A stretch of DNA of 16,684 nt from Pseudomonadota bacterium (GTDB lineage Bacteria; Pseudomonadota; Gammaproteobacteria; Steroidobacterales; Steroidobacteraceae): contig JAFAEQ010000066.1 in the NCBI GenBank assembly GCA_023423935.1, positions 1-16,684 on the forward strand, written 5' to 3'. Positions within the stretch are counted from its first letter, which is position 1. Each line of letters begins with the position of its first letter. Under the pieces are notes generated by a model that saw only the letters and a list, made by a program, of their open reading frames with translations, made no database searches and was not told where the DNA came from. The translations under genes were made by a program, and so were the position numbers. Positions 1-7,932 of this stretch are shown here, piece by piece.

Positions 1-141
1 CGCCCGCTTCAGCAGGGCGCCTCCATAAACGAACAGCAGTTCGGCACTGCCGTTGTCCCACGATCGCGGCTGAGGTGTGCAAACTCGTGAGTGCGCACGG
101 CAATCTGACGTGACTGCGGTAGTACCGGCAGGCCCGCTCCC

Positions 142-153
142 ACATATATATGT
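142..153. repeat. AT-rich perfect palindrome, copy 1
   Basis: ACATATATATGT is a perfect 12-base palindrome set in very GC-rich flanks. It is followed by TATCCCCG, and GCCCG/CGGGC arms lie on either side. It recurs 137 bp downstream with similar flanks (CGGCCGGGC-like on the left, CCCCG on the right), so the pair looks like two copies of one small intergenic element. A regulator-binding site is an alternative reading. Confidence 0.6.
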
Positions 154-218
154 ATCCCCGTCGGGCGCCGGCTGCGCTAGGGATCCATCGGTCCATGCCG
201 CGACGTCTCCACGGCAAC

Positions 219-234
219 GCCAACTGTTAAATCG
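219..234. repeat. Interspersed 16-mer repeat, copy 1
   Basis: GCCAACTGTTAAATCG occurs here and again, identically, at 15546-15561. A related version (AACGCCAACTGT, matching 216-227) is at 15637-15648. All copies lie in non-coding DNA, which fits a family of short intergenic repeats. Confidence 0.65.
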
Positions 235-278
235 ACCGCCGCCGCCTCGATCCCGTGGGTGCTCGGCCGGGCCCCCAC

Positions 279-290
279 ACATATATATGT
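279..290. repeat. AT-rich perfect palindrome, copy 2
   Basis: Second copy of the ACATATATATGT palindrome, followed by ATGCCCCGCCCGGGG. It lies about 60 bp upstream of the ECF-type promoter motif at 348-383, so it could be regulatory as well as repetitive. Confidence 0.6.
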
Positions 291-347
291 ATGCCCCGCC
301 CGGGGCTCCGCCGCCCCGGCCCACCCCTCCTACAAATTCTTGATCCG

Positions 348-383
348 CCCGTTCCGCAAACCGGGGCTCGTCCGTCTTAGCAT
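348..383 (+). promoter_or_regulatory. Putative ECF sigma promoter of the cassette-1 sigma gene
   Basis: CCCGTTCCGC (348-357), a 15-nt spacer and CGTCTTAGCAT (373-383) are repeated exactly, with the same spacing, upstream of the cassette-1 receptor at 2042-2077. The spacers themselves are unrelated. Two conserved boxes around a free spacer are the signature of a -35/-10 promoter. GTTCCG to CGTC is 16 nt, a normal ECF spacing, and CGT-containing -10 boxes are common in ECF promoters. I infer that the cassette-1 sigma factor reads both sites, so this one would be autoregulatory. Transcription would start near 383-387, only a few bases before the ATG at 392. Confidence 0.8.
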
Positions 384-391
384 TGAGCCCT

Positions 392-967
392 ATGTCTGCC
401 GAACCTATCGATAGCTGTTGTGATGACGCGCGAACGCCGGATGCCCCGGCGGAGATGGCGCATGCGCAGCGTATCGATCAGATCTTTCGCGAGCACAATC
501 AGCTGCTGCTCAAGTTCCTCGCGGCCCGTTTGGGCTCCGAGCAGGATGCGAAGGAGGTGGCGCAGGAGGCGTATGTGCGGTTGCTGCAGTTGGATAATCC
601 TGCTGGCGTCAGCTTCCTGAAGGCGTTCTTGTTCAAGACCGCGGCGAACATCGCGATCGACCGCGTGCGTCGTCGGCAAGCGGTTGACAGTCGCAGTCAC
701 TACTTTGCCGAGTTCCTGTTCGAGGAGTCGCCGGAGCTGTCGACGTCGGCTGCGCAGGATGCGGAGGTGACGGCGTCGGCGCTCGACGAACTACCGGATC
801 ATTGGCGCGCGGCCTTTCTATTGAGTCGGTTGGATGGGCTCGGCACCGATGAGATCGCGGCGCGAATGGGCGTGACCGACCGTGCGATTCGCAAGTACCT
901 GGTCAAGACCCTTATGCATTTGCGCATGAGGCTCCAGGAAGCGCACCGGCCAGGAGGCCAGTCATGA
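392..967 (+). CDS. FecI-type ECF RNA polymerase sigma factor (cassette 1)
   Basis: A 191-residue sigma-70 family protein of the extracytoplasmic-function type. Region 2 spans about residues 30-96, with the typical (D/E)AKEVAQEAYVRLLQ helix and an Arg-rich end (DRVRRRQ). Region 4 spans about 130-185 and carries the helix-turn-helix GTDEIAARMGVTDRAIRKYL. It should direct core polymerase to the promoters at 348-383 and 2042-2077. The reading frame opens at TTG 383 inside the promoter's -10 box, so ATG 392 is preferred. ATG 455 is an alternative that would keep all of region 2 but has a GGCGGAG abutting the start codon. The stop overlaps the FecR start by 4 bases (ATGA at 964-967), indicating translational coupling with its presumed anti-sigma factor. 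The family call is secure; the inducing signal is unknown. Confidence 0.93.
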   Translation: MSAEPIDSCCDDARTPDAPAEMAHAQRIDQIFREHNQLLLKFLAARLGSEQDAKEVAQEAYVRLLQLDNPAGVSFLKAFLFKTAANIAIDRVRRRQAVDSRSHYFAEFLFEESPELSTSAAQDAEVTASALDELPDHWRAAFLLSRLDGLGTDEIAARMGVTDRAIRKYLVKTLMHLRMRLQEAHRPGGQS

Positions 968-1977
968 ATCACAAAGAGACCACGATCAAACTGAGTGACG
1001 ATGCGCTCGAGCAGGCGGCCGAATGGGTCGTGCGCTTGAACGATCCGCGCGCGAGTGAGGATGACTTCAGCGAGTGGCAGCAGTGGCTCGCGAAGGATGC
1101 CGAGCATGTGCAGGCATTTCACGAAGTGCAGGATGCGTGGCAACGCGCGTCCGCCGTGGCGGATGTCATTGCGGCACCGACTTCGGATGATCGCGTCACA
1201 GCGGCAGGCAAGCGCAGAACAAGCTTCACGCCTCGATGGTCGTGGGCGCTCTCGCTTGCAGCAACTGTTCTTGTCGTTTGTGGCATCGTCTTCTGGCCCA
1301 GCACGCCCATGACACTGAGCACGACGACCGCAGAGCTGCGCTCGGTCAAGTTGCCGGACGGATCGCGCGTCTCGCTCGGACCAGAGACACAGTTGCGACT
1401 GTCGTTCACCGAGCGCGAGCGTCTGATCTCGATGCAATCAGGTGAGGCGTACTTCGAAGTTTCGCCGGATCCACAAAGACCGTTCTCGGTGAAGACGCCG
1501 ACAGGAACGGTCGTCGCTGTTGGCACGGCGTTCTCAGTTCACACGCTCACGGACCGCATTGCCGTCGCGGTGACGCACGGAAAAGTGCGCGTGGAAACGG
1601 GCGGCGGACCGACAGTGGAGGAAGCACCCACTGATGGCGCGTCCGCGTCGATACCCGTCGTGCTCGTCACGGGACAACGGTTCGTACGTGAAGGCGAGCG
1701 TACGACGGTCGACAAGTTGCCGTCCCTCGAAAGCGCAACGGCATGGCAGCAGCGGCGTCTCGAGTACAACAACGAAGAACTGCGCGTCGTCATCGCCGAC
1801 ATCAATCGCTACTCGGCGACGAAGCTTACGATCGACGACAGCAAAATCGGCGAACTGCGCTACACGGGCACCGTCTTCCCGGACGAAATCGACGTGTGGC
1901 TGGAATCGATCGAAGGCGTGTTCCCCATCCGCATCCGCGGAAGCGGCTCGAATCGAGCGATCTCCACGCGCGAATGA
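964..1977 (+). CDS. FecR-family anti-sigma/sensor protein (cassette 1)
   Basis: An inner-membrane protein of 337 residues with the full FecR layout. The N-terminal cytoplasmic sigma-binding part (about 10-65) has the Trp-rich signature WVVRLNDP...FSEWQQWL and HVQAFHEV. A basic stretch (KRR) precedes one transmembrane helix at about 93-112. The periplasmic FecR domain (about 120-215) includes LPDGSRVSL, SGEAYFEV and AVGTAFSV. A C-terminal DUF4974/STN-like segment (about 265-330) follows. In this family the periplasmic part senses the receptor's STN domain and controls the partner sigma factor. Start and stop are coupled to the sigma gene by a 4-base overlap. The gene ends 65 bp before the receptor promoter motif, so receptor and peptidase can be transcribed separately. 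Confidence 0.93.
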   Translation: MNHKETTIKLSDDALEQAAEWVVRLNDPRASEDDFSEWQQWLAKDAEHVQAFHEVQDAWQRASAVADVIAAPTSDDRVTAAGKRRTSFTPRWSWALSLAATVLVVCGIVFWPSTPMTLSTTTAELRSVKLPDGSRVSLGPETQLRLSFTERERLISMQSGEAYFEVSPDPQRPFSVKTPTGTVVAVGTAFSVHTLTDRIAVAVTHGKVRVETGGGPTVEEAPTDGASASIPVVLVTGQRFVREGERTTVDKLPSLESATAWQQRRLEYNNEELRVVIADINRYSATKLTIDDSKIGELRYTGTVFPDEIDVWLESIEGVFPIRIRGSGSNRAISTRE

Positions 1978-2041
1978 AGCCCGCCGCGTCGCGGTCACGA
2001 TGTTCAGCGTGACAACTCAAGCATTGAAATAGTTTTCGCTC

Positions 2042-2077
2042 CCCGTTCCGCGCAGCAACGCCGCTGCGTCTTAGCAT
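2042..2077 (+). promoter_or_regulatory. Putative ECF sigma promoter of the cassette-1 receptor
   Basis: CCCGTTCCGC (2042-2051), a 15-nt spacer and CGTCTTAGCAT (2067-2077) match exactly, in both boxes and spacing, the element at 348-383. The expected start of transcription is about 2083-2087, leaving a leader of roughly 35-40 nt before the receptor ATG at 2122. This is the output promoter expected of a FecI-type signalling pair. The assignment to the adjacent sigma factor is inferred from position and duplication. Confidence 0.82.
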
Positions 2078-2121
2078 GCGGTCAACAAACTCGCTTCATG
2101 CTGTGGAAGGGGGAATCAAGA

Positions 2122-4848
2122 ATGAATAAGAAGAGCACGCTCGCACTCGCCGTATCCGCATTGCTTGCAGGCCACTGCGGACTCGCATTCGCCGACCTCG
2201 AATCCGTCCGCACCTTCGACATTCCACCGCAGCCGCTCGCAAGCGCGCTGCTGCAGTTCTCCAATCAAGCCGACGTTCAAGTCGTCGGCAGCTCCAACTC
2301 TCTCACCGACCTCGCAACACCCGGTATCAATGGTCGCTACACCGGGAGCGAAGCGCTGCGCCGGTTGATCGGTGGCAACCCCGTCAACTTTGAGGCCGTC
2401 ACTAAGCGGTCGGTGAGGATTCTTCCGCAGGGGGAAGAGCGTGCGATTAAGCGCGAAGGGCAGCTCGACCATCAAACCAATTCAGAGCGGTTTCAGCGTA
2501 CATCTGTAGAAACATCGGCGAGCTTGGATTCCAACAGTTCCGCTACTTCGACGCTGCGGCTTGCTCAGGGGGTGGTGAGTCAGGAAGGAGAGAAGGGCGG
2601 TGCGGAAGAAAACGAGTCCACGGTGAGACTCGAAGAGGTCATCGTGACGGGAAGTCACATTCGCGGCGCTCAGAATCTCTCGTCGCCGGTGATTACGTTT
2701 GATCGAGAGGATATCGAGCGCGGCGGCTATTCCACGACACAGCAGCTGATCCAGAAGCTGCCGCAAAACCTGAACAACATCTCCGATATGACGTTCGGCG
2801 GGATCAATGGTGGGGCAGATCTCACCTATAACGGATCTGGCGTCAACCTTCGTGGTCTCGGCAGTGATGCGAGTCTGGTGTTGCTCAATGGCCGACGGAT
2901 GGCTCCGATTGGTCAAGGCAGTTTCGTGGATGTCTCGCTCATCCCGTTGAGTGCGATCGAGCGGGTCGAGGTACTCACCGACGGCGCCTCGGCGATCTAT
3001 GGATCGGATGCGGTGGGCGGTGTTGTGAACATGGTGCTCAGAAGGGATTTCGACGGTGCGGAGACGCGTCTGCGCTATGGCTCGGTCACTGAAGGCAGCT
3101 ATGACGAGTTGCAAGCAGGGCAGGCATTGGGCCACACGTGGGATTCCGGTCAGGCCTTGGTCAGCTACGAGTACCACAGGCAGACTGCCCTCGATGCAAC
3201 CGACCGGGATTTCTACAAGTCGGTCGGAAACTACAACGCGCTCAAACTGATCCCCGAGCAGACGCGACAAGGTGCGCTGGCCGTGCTCTCGCAGCAGCTT
3301 TCCGAGCGCGTCGAGCTCTCCACCGAGTTGTTCTTCGGGCAACGCGAAGCGTCTCACGGCTATCAGCTCTATAGCTCGTGGGAGGATGTCGATACGAAGG
3401 TCAGCCAGCATGGCGGCTCGCTCGGATTGAATGTGGATCTCGGACGGAACTGGCAGGGGAGAATGTCCGGTCAGTTCGATGCCAGCGAATCAGAGTCGCT
3501 CTTTTTCTCGGGAACCGGGGATCTCAACACCATGCATCACAACGAGTCGCGTCTGTGGTCTGTCGATCTCGCCGCCGATGGTCCGATCGGTCGGGCACCG
3601 GGCGGCGACATCAGGCTCGCACTGGGTGGGCACTTCCGCGACGAGCGTTTCGACGAGGAGCATTCCTTTGGCGCTCCTGCTCTGATCAATCGTGAGGTGT
3701 CGGCCGCTTATGCAGAGGTGATCGTGCCGTGGGTAAGCGCGGCGAATAGCCGGGCGGGCCTGCAGCAACTGCAACTGACACTGGCTGGACGCTACGAGAA
3801 CTACAGCGATTTCGGTGGCACGTTCAACCCGAAGGTCGGCCTGGCATGGTCTCCCGTTCGCGACCTCAATGTACGCGGTACGTGGGGTACTTCGTTCAAA
3901 GCTCCGTTGTTGCGCCAGCTCAATGCCGGCAACGCCTGGGGTTTTGTCTATACGGGCTCCTTCACAGATGCCTCTGGGCCCGTACCCACGCTGCTGCTCA
4001 ACGGATACGGTCTCGAGCTTGGTCCGGAGGAGTCAACGAACTGGACGATGGGCTTCGATTTCACCCCAGCCGCGTTCGAGAGGCTCGAGCTCTCGGCCAC
4101 TTACTTCAGGATCGACTACGAGGACCGGGTTCGAACGCCATTCCCATCGAACTACGACACTTACGGCGTGCTGAACGATCCGAAGTACGCAACGGTTGTG
4201 AACCGCAGCCCGGATCCAGCGGAAGTCGCGGCGCTGCTCGCGAGGCTGAACCCCTACTGCTTTACCCCCGACTGGGATAGTTGCACGCCTGAGCCCGCGG
4301 ATATCCGCGCGATCGTGGACGAACGCTATCGTAACCTGGCCGGCGTTCGCATGAGCGGTCTCGATTTCTCGATTCACCAGGCATGGGACAGCAGCCTCGG
4401 CCAATGGAGGGTGGGGCTGAGCGGTACACGCCTGCTGGAGAACGTCGAGCAGATTGTCCGCGGCATGCCCGAGGTCAGTCAGATGAACGAGGTGTGGCGG
4501 CCAGTCGATCTTCGGCTTCGCAGCAGCGTGTCATTCGCGCGAGGCCCGCTGAATGCGGTTGCCTTTGTGAACTACACCGACAGCTACCGCGACAAACGCA
4601 CACACCTCGTCGGTCCGTCCGGTCGCGAAGTGGCGTCGTGGACGACTGTGGACCTCTCCGTCCAGTACGACGTGAGCCAGGTTGTGGCAGGCAAGGGCTT
4701 GGAAAAAGCGAGCTTGGTGCTGACAGCGACCAATCTGCTCGACCGCGATCCGCCATACGTCGTAGGTAACGTAGGAATCAATTTCGACGGCGTGAATGCC
4801 AATCCGCTGGGGCGATTCGTTGCCGCACAAGTCACCGTGAAGTGGTGA
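2122..4848 (+). CDS. STN-domain TonB-dependent outer-membrane receptor (cassette 1)
   Basis: A signal-transducing outer-membrane transporter of 908 residues. A Sec signal peptide (about 1-24, ending AFA) is followed by an STN domain (about 30-105, FDIPPQPLASALLQFSNQ). Next come a long linker, a probable TonB box (EEVIVTG, about 171-177), the plug (GSHIRG, LRGLGSDASLVLLNGRRM, GASAIYGSDAVGGVVN) and a 22-strand-type barrel with an aromatic terminal residue (VKW). A Cys pair (YCF...SC) in a predicted loop near 712-722 has a counterpart in the cassette-2 receptor. ATG 2122 is chosen over ATG 2098 because AAGGGGGAA lies 6 bases upstream and because the signal peptide then begins properly. The ligand is unknown; the downstream peptidase suggests a peptide. 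It resembles many sugar, peptide and siderophore receptors, so the substrate remains inference. Confidence 0.93.
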   Translation: MNKKSTLALAVSALLAGHCGLAFADLESVRTFDIPPQPLASALLQFSNQADVQVVGSSNSLTDLATPGINGRYTGSEALRRLIGGNPVNFEAVTKRSVRILPQGEERAIKREGQLDHQTNSERFQRTSVETSASLDSNSSATSTLRLAQGVVSQEGEKGGAEENESTVRLEEVIVTGSHIRGAQNLSSPVITFDREDIERGGYSTTQQLIQKLPQNLNNISDMTFGGINGGADLTYNGSGVNLRGLGSDASLVLLNGRRMAPIGQGSFVDVSLIPLSAIERVEVLTDGASAIYGSDAVGGVVNMVLRRDFDGAETRLRYGSVTEGSYDELQAGQALGHTWDSGQALVSYEYHRQTALDATDRDFYKSVGNYNALKLIPEQTRQGALAVLSQQLSERVELSTELFFGQREASHGYQLYSSWEDVDTKVSQHGGSLGLNVDLGRNWQGRMSGQFDASESESLFFSGTGDLNTMHHNESRLWSVDLAADGPIGRAPGGDIRLALGGHFRDERFDEEHSFGAPALINREVSAAYAEVIVPWVSAANSRAGLQQLQLTLAGRYENYSDFGGTFNPKVGLAWSPVRDLNVRGTWGTSFKAPLLRQLNAGNAWGFVYTGSFTDASGPVPTLLLNGYGLELGPEESTNWTMGFDFTPAAFERLELSATYFRIDYEDRVRTPFPSNYDTYGVLNDPKYATVVNRSPDPAEVAALLARLNPYCFTPDWDSCTPEPADIRAIVDERYRNLAGVRMSGLDFSIHQAWDSSLGQWRVGLSGTRLLENVEQIVRGMPEVSQMNEVWRPVDLRLRSSVSFARGPLNAVAFVNYTDSYRDKRTHLVGPSGREVASWTTVDLSVQYDVSQVVAGKGLEKASLVLTATNLLDRDPPYVVGNVGINFDGVNANPLGRFVAAQVTVKW

Positions 4849-4876
4849 ACGCCTAGCTGACGTTTCTTCGGGTTGA

Positions 4877-4910
4877 ACCACGCCGCTTGCTGACAACGGG
4901 GCGGCGTGGT
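4877..4910 (+). promoter_or_regulatory. Intercistronic hairpin between receptor and peptidase (cassette 1)
   Basis: ACCACGCCGC (4877-4886) and GCGGCGTGGT (4901-4910) form a perfect 10-bp inverted repeat with a 14-nt loop. No T-run follows, so a classical intrinsic terminator is unlikely. An attenuator, mRNA-processing site or 3'-end stabiliser that lowers peptidase relative to receptor output is more likely. Cassette 2 has a perfect 10-bp hairpin of different sequence at the same junction. The hairpin contains the TTG at 4887, which argues against that codon as the peptidase start. Confidence 0.7.
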
Positions 4911-4931
4911 ACTCGACACATTCTACGAGCG

Positions 4932-7331
4932 ATGCTGATGATCTATCCGAACCGGCGGCTCTTGATCGTGCTCAGCTCGTTCCTAACGCTGTCAATCATC
5001 CATGCGCCCGCTCGCTCCGATGCGGGCCGAAGACCACTCACCGTAACGGCCGCACTCGAGATGCGGCGTGTATTGAACGCTGAGTCAAGTCCTGTGAGTG
5101 TCTCGCCGGACGGATCCCGTTATGTGATCAGGCTCGCGCAAGATGACTTCGAGCGTGATGGCGTATGGGTTGAGCTGATCTCTGGACGCCTTGATTCGCT
5201 TCAGAACGCTGTGGCGCCCAAGACAGTGGCGCGACTCTTCACCACGGCGAAGGCGGATGAGCTCGCCACCGGCCGCTATCCACCGACACACCCGGCGAAC
5301 AGTCGGCTCGTGTGGCTCGACGAAAATGAGCGTGTGGCGTTCCTTTGGAACGACGGTGAGAGTCCGACACAAGTTGTGTCGGTGAATGCGCGGACGGGTG
5401 AGTTGAAGCAGCTGACCCAGCACTCCACATCGGTCTCCGACTTTGCGGCGAGCGGTGAAGATGCTCGAGTGGTTTACTTGAGTCACCCGGGTCGATCCGC
5501 CGCTGACCAAGCGCGAACCGAAGCAATGCTTCGCGAGGGGTTCGCTGTCTCGGGGACAAACGCGTTAGAGACGGTAGTTGTAGGCAATGTGGACGGTGTC
5601 GTGCCGTGGAACAACAAGCAGCTCTATGTTTCTTCGTCTCCCAGCGCTTCTCCACGCCGGGTCCAATGTCACGAGGTCCGCTGTGAATGGATCAAGGTGC
5701 CCGGTTGGATCTTCTCGCCCGATAAGCGTCGAGTCCTCGTTCGACGTGCGCCACCGCTTCGGGCGCCTGCTGAATGGAGCCGCTACGAGCATTCGCAGTT
5801 GCAGCGCGCGCTGGAAGACGCGCGAAGATGGCCGGATGATGTGCAGAAGAGCTTTAGTCTGTCGCAGATTGCGCTGATCGACATGGACGACGCACAGTTA
5901 CGTCCTCTCTGGAGCGCTCCGTCCTATGGCTGGCATCCACCGGAGGTCATTTGGTCCCCGGATAGCCGCAGCGTTCTGGTCGGGCCAACATTCTTGCCAC
6001 TCGATGTGGCGAACGATGCGGGGATTAAGGGAACTGCCTTCGCTGAAGTCGACGTGGCGACAGGGCAGGTTTTCATCGTGCCGGTCCCAGATGCCGTGAA
6101 TGCGAAGATGCTGCCTCACGCTTGGCGACGTGATGGTGTGATCGAGTTCATCGATGGCAACGAGCACTTGTTCTTCCGCAAGACTGAAGGACTATGGCGA
6201 GCTGTCTCCACGCCTGTTGTCATTGATCGTGCTCCTAGAACTGCGTGGGTACGCATTGAACTGCGCCAGGGCCTCAATTCACCGCCGGCCTTCTACGCCA
6301 TCGAGGCGAAGTCCGGACGCGAGCGGTTGATCCTCGATGTGGAGCCCAGGCTTCGCACAGATTACGTTCTGGGTCGCGTCGAGAATGTGGAGTGGCCAGA
6401 TGCCACGGGCCGGACGTGGCAGGGCAGGCTTCACTATCCGACCGGGCACACAGCATCGCGCCGCTATCCGCTTGTCATTCAGCTCGTGCACGCCTCTTTA
6501 TCGAACGAGTTCTCCATCTCGGGAGCGGGGTTTACAGATGGGATGGGGACCACCTTCGCAGCGCAGGCTCTCGCGAACCGAGGCATGGCGGTGCTCAGTC
6601 TGCATAGACATCCGCAAGTCGGTGAACACGGCGCGAGCCCGCAAGAACCTGATTTGATGAAGGAGGGCGTGGAGGCTGCCGTCGACCACTTCGTAGCAGT
6701 GGGGCTGGCTGAACGGGAGCAAGTCGGATTGGCCGGATACAGCCGCACGGGCTGGTATGTCGAGTACATTCTCGCGCACTCACGCCATCCATTCGGCGCA
6801 GCCATTGCAGCTGACAACATCGACAGCAGCTATGTACAGGCGATCTTGACAGGTGGATTGACGGGAGAGCCGGTTCGCAACAATGGAGGTCCAGCATATG
6901 GCGTAGGGTTGAGGGCGTGGCTTGATCGAGCGCCCGGTTTCAACGCTTACAAAATCCGCGCGCCCTTGCGTCTGGAAGTCGATACGGGCGGTGTGAAGGC
7001 TTTGGTGCTGGCCTGGGAAATGTACGCTCAGCTGCACCACTTGAGGAAACCAGTAGAGCTGGTGCTGGCCCCCGAAAGCGCGGCCGCTTCGCATCCGTTG
7101 CAGATGCCTCGACAAAAGCGATTCTCGCAGGAAGGCACCGTCGACTGGATGGATTTCTGGCTGAACGGCCGTGAAGACCCAGATCCGCGAAAAGCAGGTC
7201 AGTATGAACGGTGGCGGAAGTTGCGGGCGCTCCAGGAGACGCGTCTCAAAAACATGCGAGCCTCGGGGGACGAAGTGGCGGATCTTCCGCCGCTTCGAAC
7301 CTCGGTGGTTCCGGCAGGCGCCCAATGGTAG
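4932..7331 (+). CDS. S9-family peptidase resembling AtxE2-type lasso-peptide isopeptidase (cassette 1)
   Basis: A protein of about 799 residues with an N-terminal hydrophobic signal sequence (LLIVLSSFLTLSII). A beta-propeller-like region (about 30-490, beginning with VSPDGSRYVIRL) is followed by an alpha/beta-hydrolase domain (about 520-780). The nucleophile motif is GLAGYSRTGW with Ser 604. His 721 lies in SHPLQ. Glu 696 in AWEMY is placed like the acidic residue I recall for AtxE2, rather than at the usual S9 Asp. The tail VDWMDFWLNGREDPDP is typical of the isopeptidase branch. Known members cleave the isopeptide bond that closes the lasso ring. Location is probably periplasmic. The frame opens at TTG 4887 inside a hairpin; ATG 4932 or 4938 gives a better signal peptide, though the ribosome site is weak. 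An ordinary prolyl-oligopeptidase-like exopeptidase is the alternative. Confidence 0.8.
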   Translation: MLMIYPNRRLLIVLSSFLTLSIIHAPARSDAGRRPLTVTAALEMRRVLNAESSPVSVSPDGSRYVIRLAQDDFERDGVWVELISGRLDSLQNAVAPKTVARLFTTAKADELATGRYPPTHPANSRLVWLDENERVAFLWNDGESPTQVVSVNARTGELKQLTQHSTSVSDFAASGEDARVVYLSHPGRSAADQARTEAMLREGFAVSGTNALETVVVGNVDGVVPWNNKQLYVSSSPSASPRRVQCHEVRCEWIKVPGWIFSPDKRRVLVRRAPPLRAPAEWSRYEHSQLQRALEDARRWPDDVQKSFSLSQIALIDMDDAQLRPLWSAPSYGWHPPEVIWSPDSRSVLVGPTFLPLDVANDAGIKGTAFAEVDVATGQVFIVPVPDAVNAKMLPHAWRRDGVIEFIDGNEHLFFRKTEGLWRAVSTPVVIDRAPRTAWVRIELRQGLNSPPAFYAIEAKSGRERLILDVEPRLRTDYVLGRVENVEWPDATGRTWQGRLHYPTGHTASRRYPLVIQLVHASLSNEFSISGAGFTDGMGTTFAAQALANRGMAVLSLHRHPQVGEHGASPQEPDLMKEGVEAAVDHFVAVGLAEREQVGLAGYSRTGWYVEYILAHSRHPFGAAIAADNIDSSYVQAILTGGLTGEPVRNNGGPAYGVGLRAWLDRAPGFNAYKIRAPLRLEVDTGGVKALVLAWEMYAQLHHLRKPVELVLAPESAAASHPLQMPRQKRFSQEGTVDWMDFWLNGREDPDPRKAGQYERWRKLRALQETRLKNMRASGDEVADLPPLRTSVVPAGAQW

Positions 7332-7366
7332 ATGCCCGGCCATCTTTCTGTCCCAATCAAGAATGG

Positions 7367-7411
7367 CCACTTACGGGACACGCACCCAATCCCACTTACG
7401 GGACACGCACC
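7367..7411. repeat. Two tandem copies of a 20-base repeat
   Basis: CCACTTACGGGACACGCACC occurs at 7367-7386 and again at 7392-7411, a 25-base period. The second copy forms the left end of the REP-like element at 7400-7448. A similar doubling of GGGACACGCAC is seen at 16476-16487 and 16499-16509. Confidence 0.8.
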
Positions 7412-7448
7412 GGCATAGCTCCTTCAGGTAAGAGCTGCGCGTTTCCTG
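7400..7448. repeat. REP-like interspersed element, copy A
   Basis: About 49 bases bounded by imperfect inverted ends: GGGACACGCAC on the left, GCGCGTTTCCTG on the right. The core TAGCTCC-TTCAGGTAAGAG is shared with copies at 15416-15465 and 16499-16547. Short size, paired ends and purely intergenic location fit REP/MITE-type elements moved by a transposase encoded elsewhere. No transposase is present in the window. The right end has one T for G change that weakens the pairing. Confidence 0.75.
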
Positions 7449-7588
7449 TCGTCTCGAATCCTCTCGTATCGCGCCTTGCGTCTTTCGCGGGGACGCCAGC
7501 GACATATATGAGTGAGACCGTGGTCCCCTTGTGTTTGCGTCCGTTGCCGGCCCGAATCCTGAAATCCTAAACCCTGGCAGCTGACTAG

Positions 7589-7774
7589 CGGCATCGACTA
7601 AAACAGCTCTCGCAAGAAGGCACCGTCGACTGGATGGATTTCTGGCTGAAGTGTCGGGAAGATCCTGATCCGCGCAAGGCGGAGCAGTATCGGCGTTGGC
7701 GCGTTCTGCGAGAGCAGCAACAGCGAGTCACTGAAGAGCCGATTAACGCAGAACAACAAACGTTTCACGCCTAA
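7589..7774 (+). pseudogene. Orphan C-terminal fragment of a second AtxE2-like S9 peptidase
   Basis: The frame from 7589 to the stop TAA at 7772-7774 encodes about 61 residues that match the last part of the cassette-1 peptidase, including SQEGTVDWMDFWL, REDPDPRKA, QY and RW. A 35-base stretch is identical in DNA (7616-7650 against 7131-7165). Upstream there is an in-frame stop at 7586-7588 and no catalytic core, so this is a remnant. It resembles the cassette-1 peptidase and not the cassette-2 peptidase, whose tail is different. The last 20 or so residues differ from cassette 1, so it is a diverged paralogue and not a simple local duplication of the gene end. Confidence 0.85.
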
Positions 7775-7932
7775 GGGCGCCACAAACCGCTGCTGTCACT
7801 GAGGTCCATTCAATACATTGACGTAACAGCCCATCGAAATCCTCAGGGCTGTCGCTCACGACGCAGAACCAGCGCCTCTGCGCGCCGATTCGCTGGAGTT
7901 CGCGTGCACGCTGTGCAATCTTTCCGAGCCGT

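Larger units (their letters stand above)
1..347. other. Gene-free left end with short repeats
   Basis: I see no convincing gene here. The stretch is very GC-rich, with two AT palindromes (142-153 and 279-290) and a 16-base word (219-234) that recurs near 15.5 kb. A minus-strand frame stays open from about 477 to the window edge. It has a low-complexity Gly/Arg/Pro composition, no sensible start and no recognisable domain, so I do not call it. The short plus-strand frame starting at 77 has the same character. A gene ending or starting just left of position 1 cannot be excluded. Confidence 0.6.
7332..7588. other. Repeat-filled gap downstream of the cassette-1 peptidase
   Basis: A non-coding stretch with two tandem 20-base repeats, one full REP-like element (7400-7448) and no gene I can support. 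It ends at an in-frame stop (7586-7588) immediately before the peptidase tail fragment. It separates the end of the intact peptidase gene from a homologous tail, so it probably marks the site of a rearrangement. Confidence 0.6.

Noticed and set aside
1..477. A minus-strand frame open for about 159 codons and running off the left edge
   Set aside because: The composition is low-complexity (Gly, Arg, Pro), it runs through the AT palindromes and antisense to the sigma gene, and I see neither a spaced ribosome site with a start nor any domain. In GC-rich DNA such frames are common by chance.
1994..2013. Inverted repeat GTCACG/CGTGAC after the cassette-1 FecR gene as a terminator
   Set aside because: Only six base pairs with an 8-nt loop and no T-run directly after it; too weak to call, though it sits in a plausible place.
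4887..4931. TTG 4887 as the start of the cassette-1 peptidase
   Set aside because: It lies in the loop of a perfect hairpin and would put a 15-residue Arg-rich extension before a good signal peptide; ATG 4932 or 4938 is more likely.
7338..7368. GGCCAT/ATGGCC pair behind the cassette-1 peptidase as its terminator
   Set aside because: Six base pairs around a 19-nt loop and no T-run; it merges into repeat DNA.
7367..7411. Tandem 20-base repeats as a CRISPR array
   Set aside because: There are only two copies, five bases apart, and the same word recurs as the end of an interspersed element; no cas genes are present.
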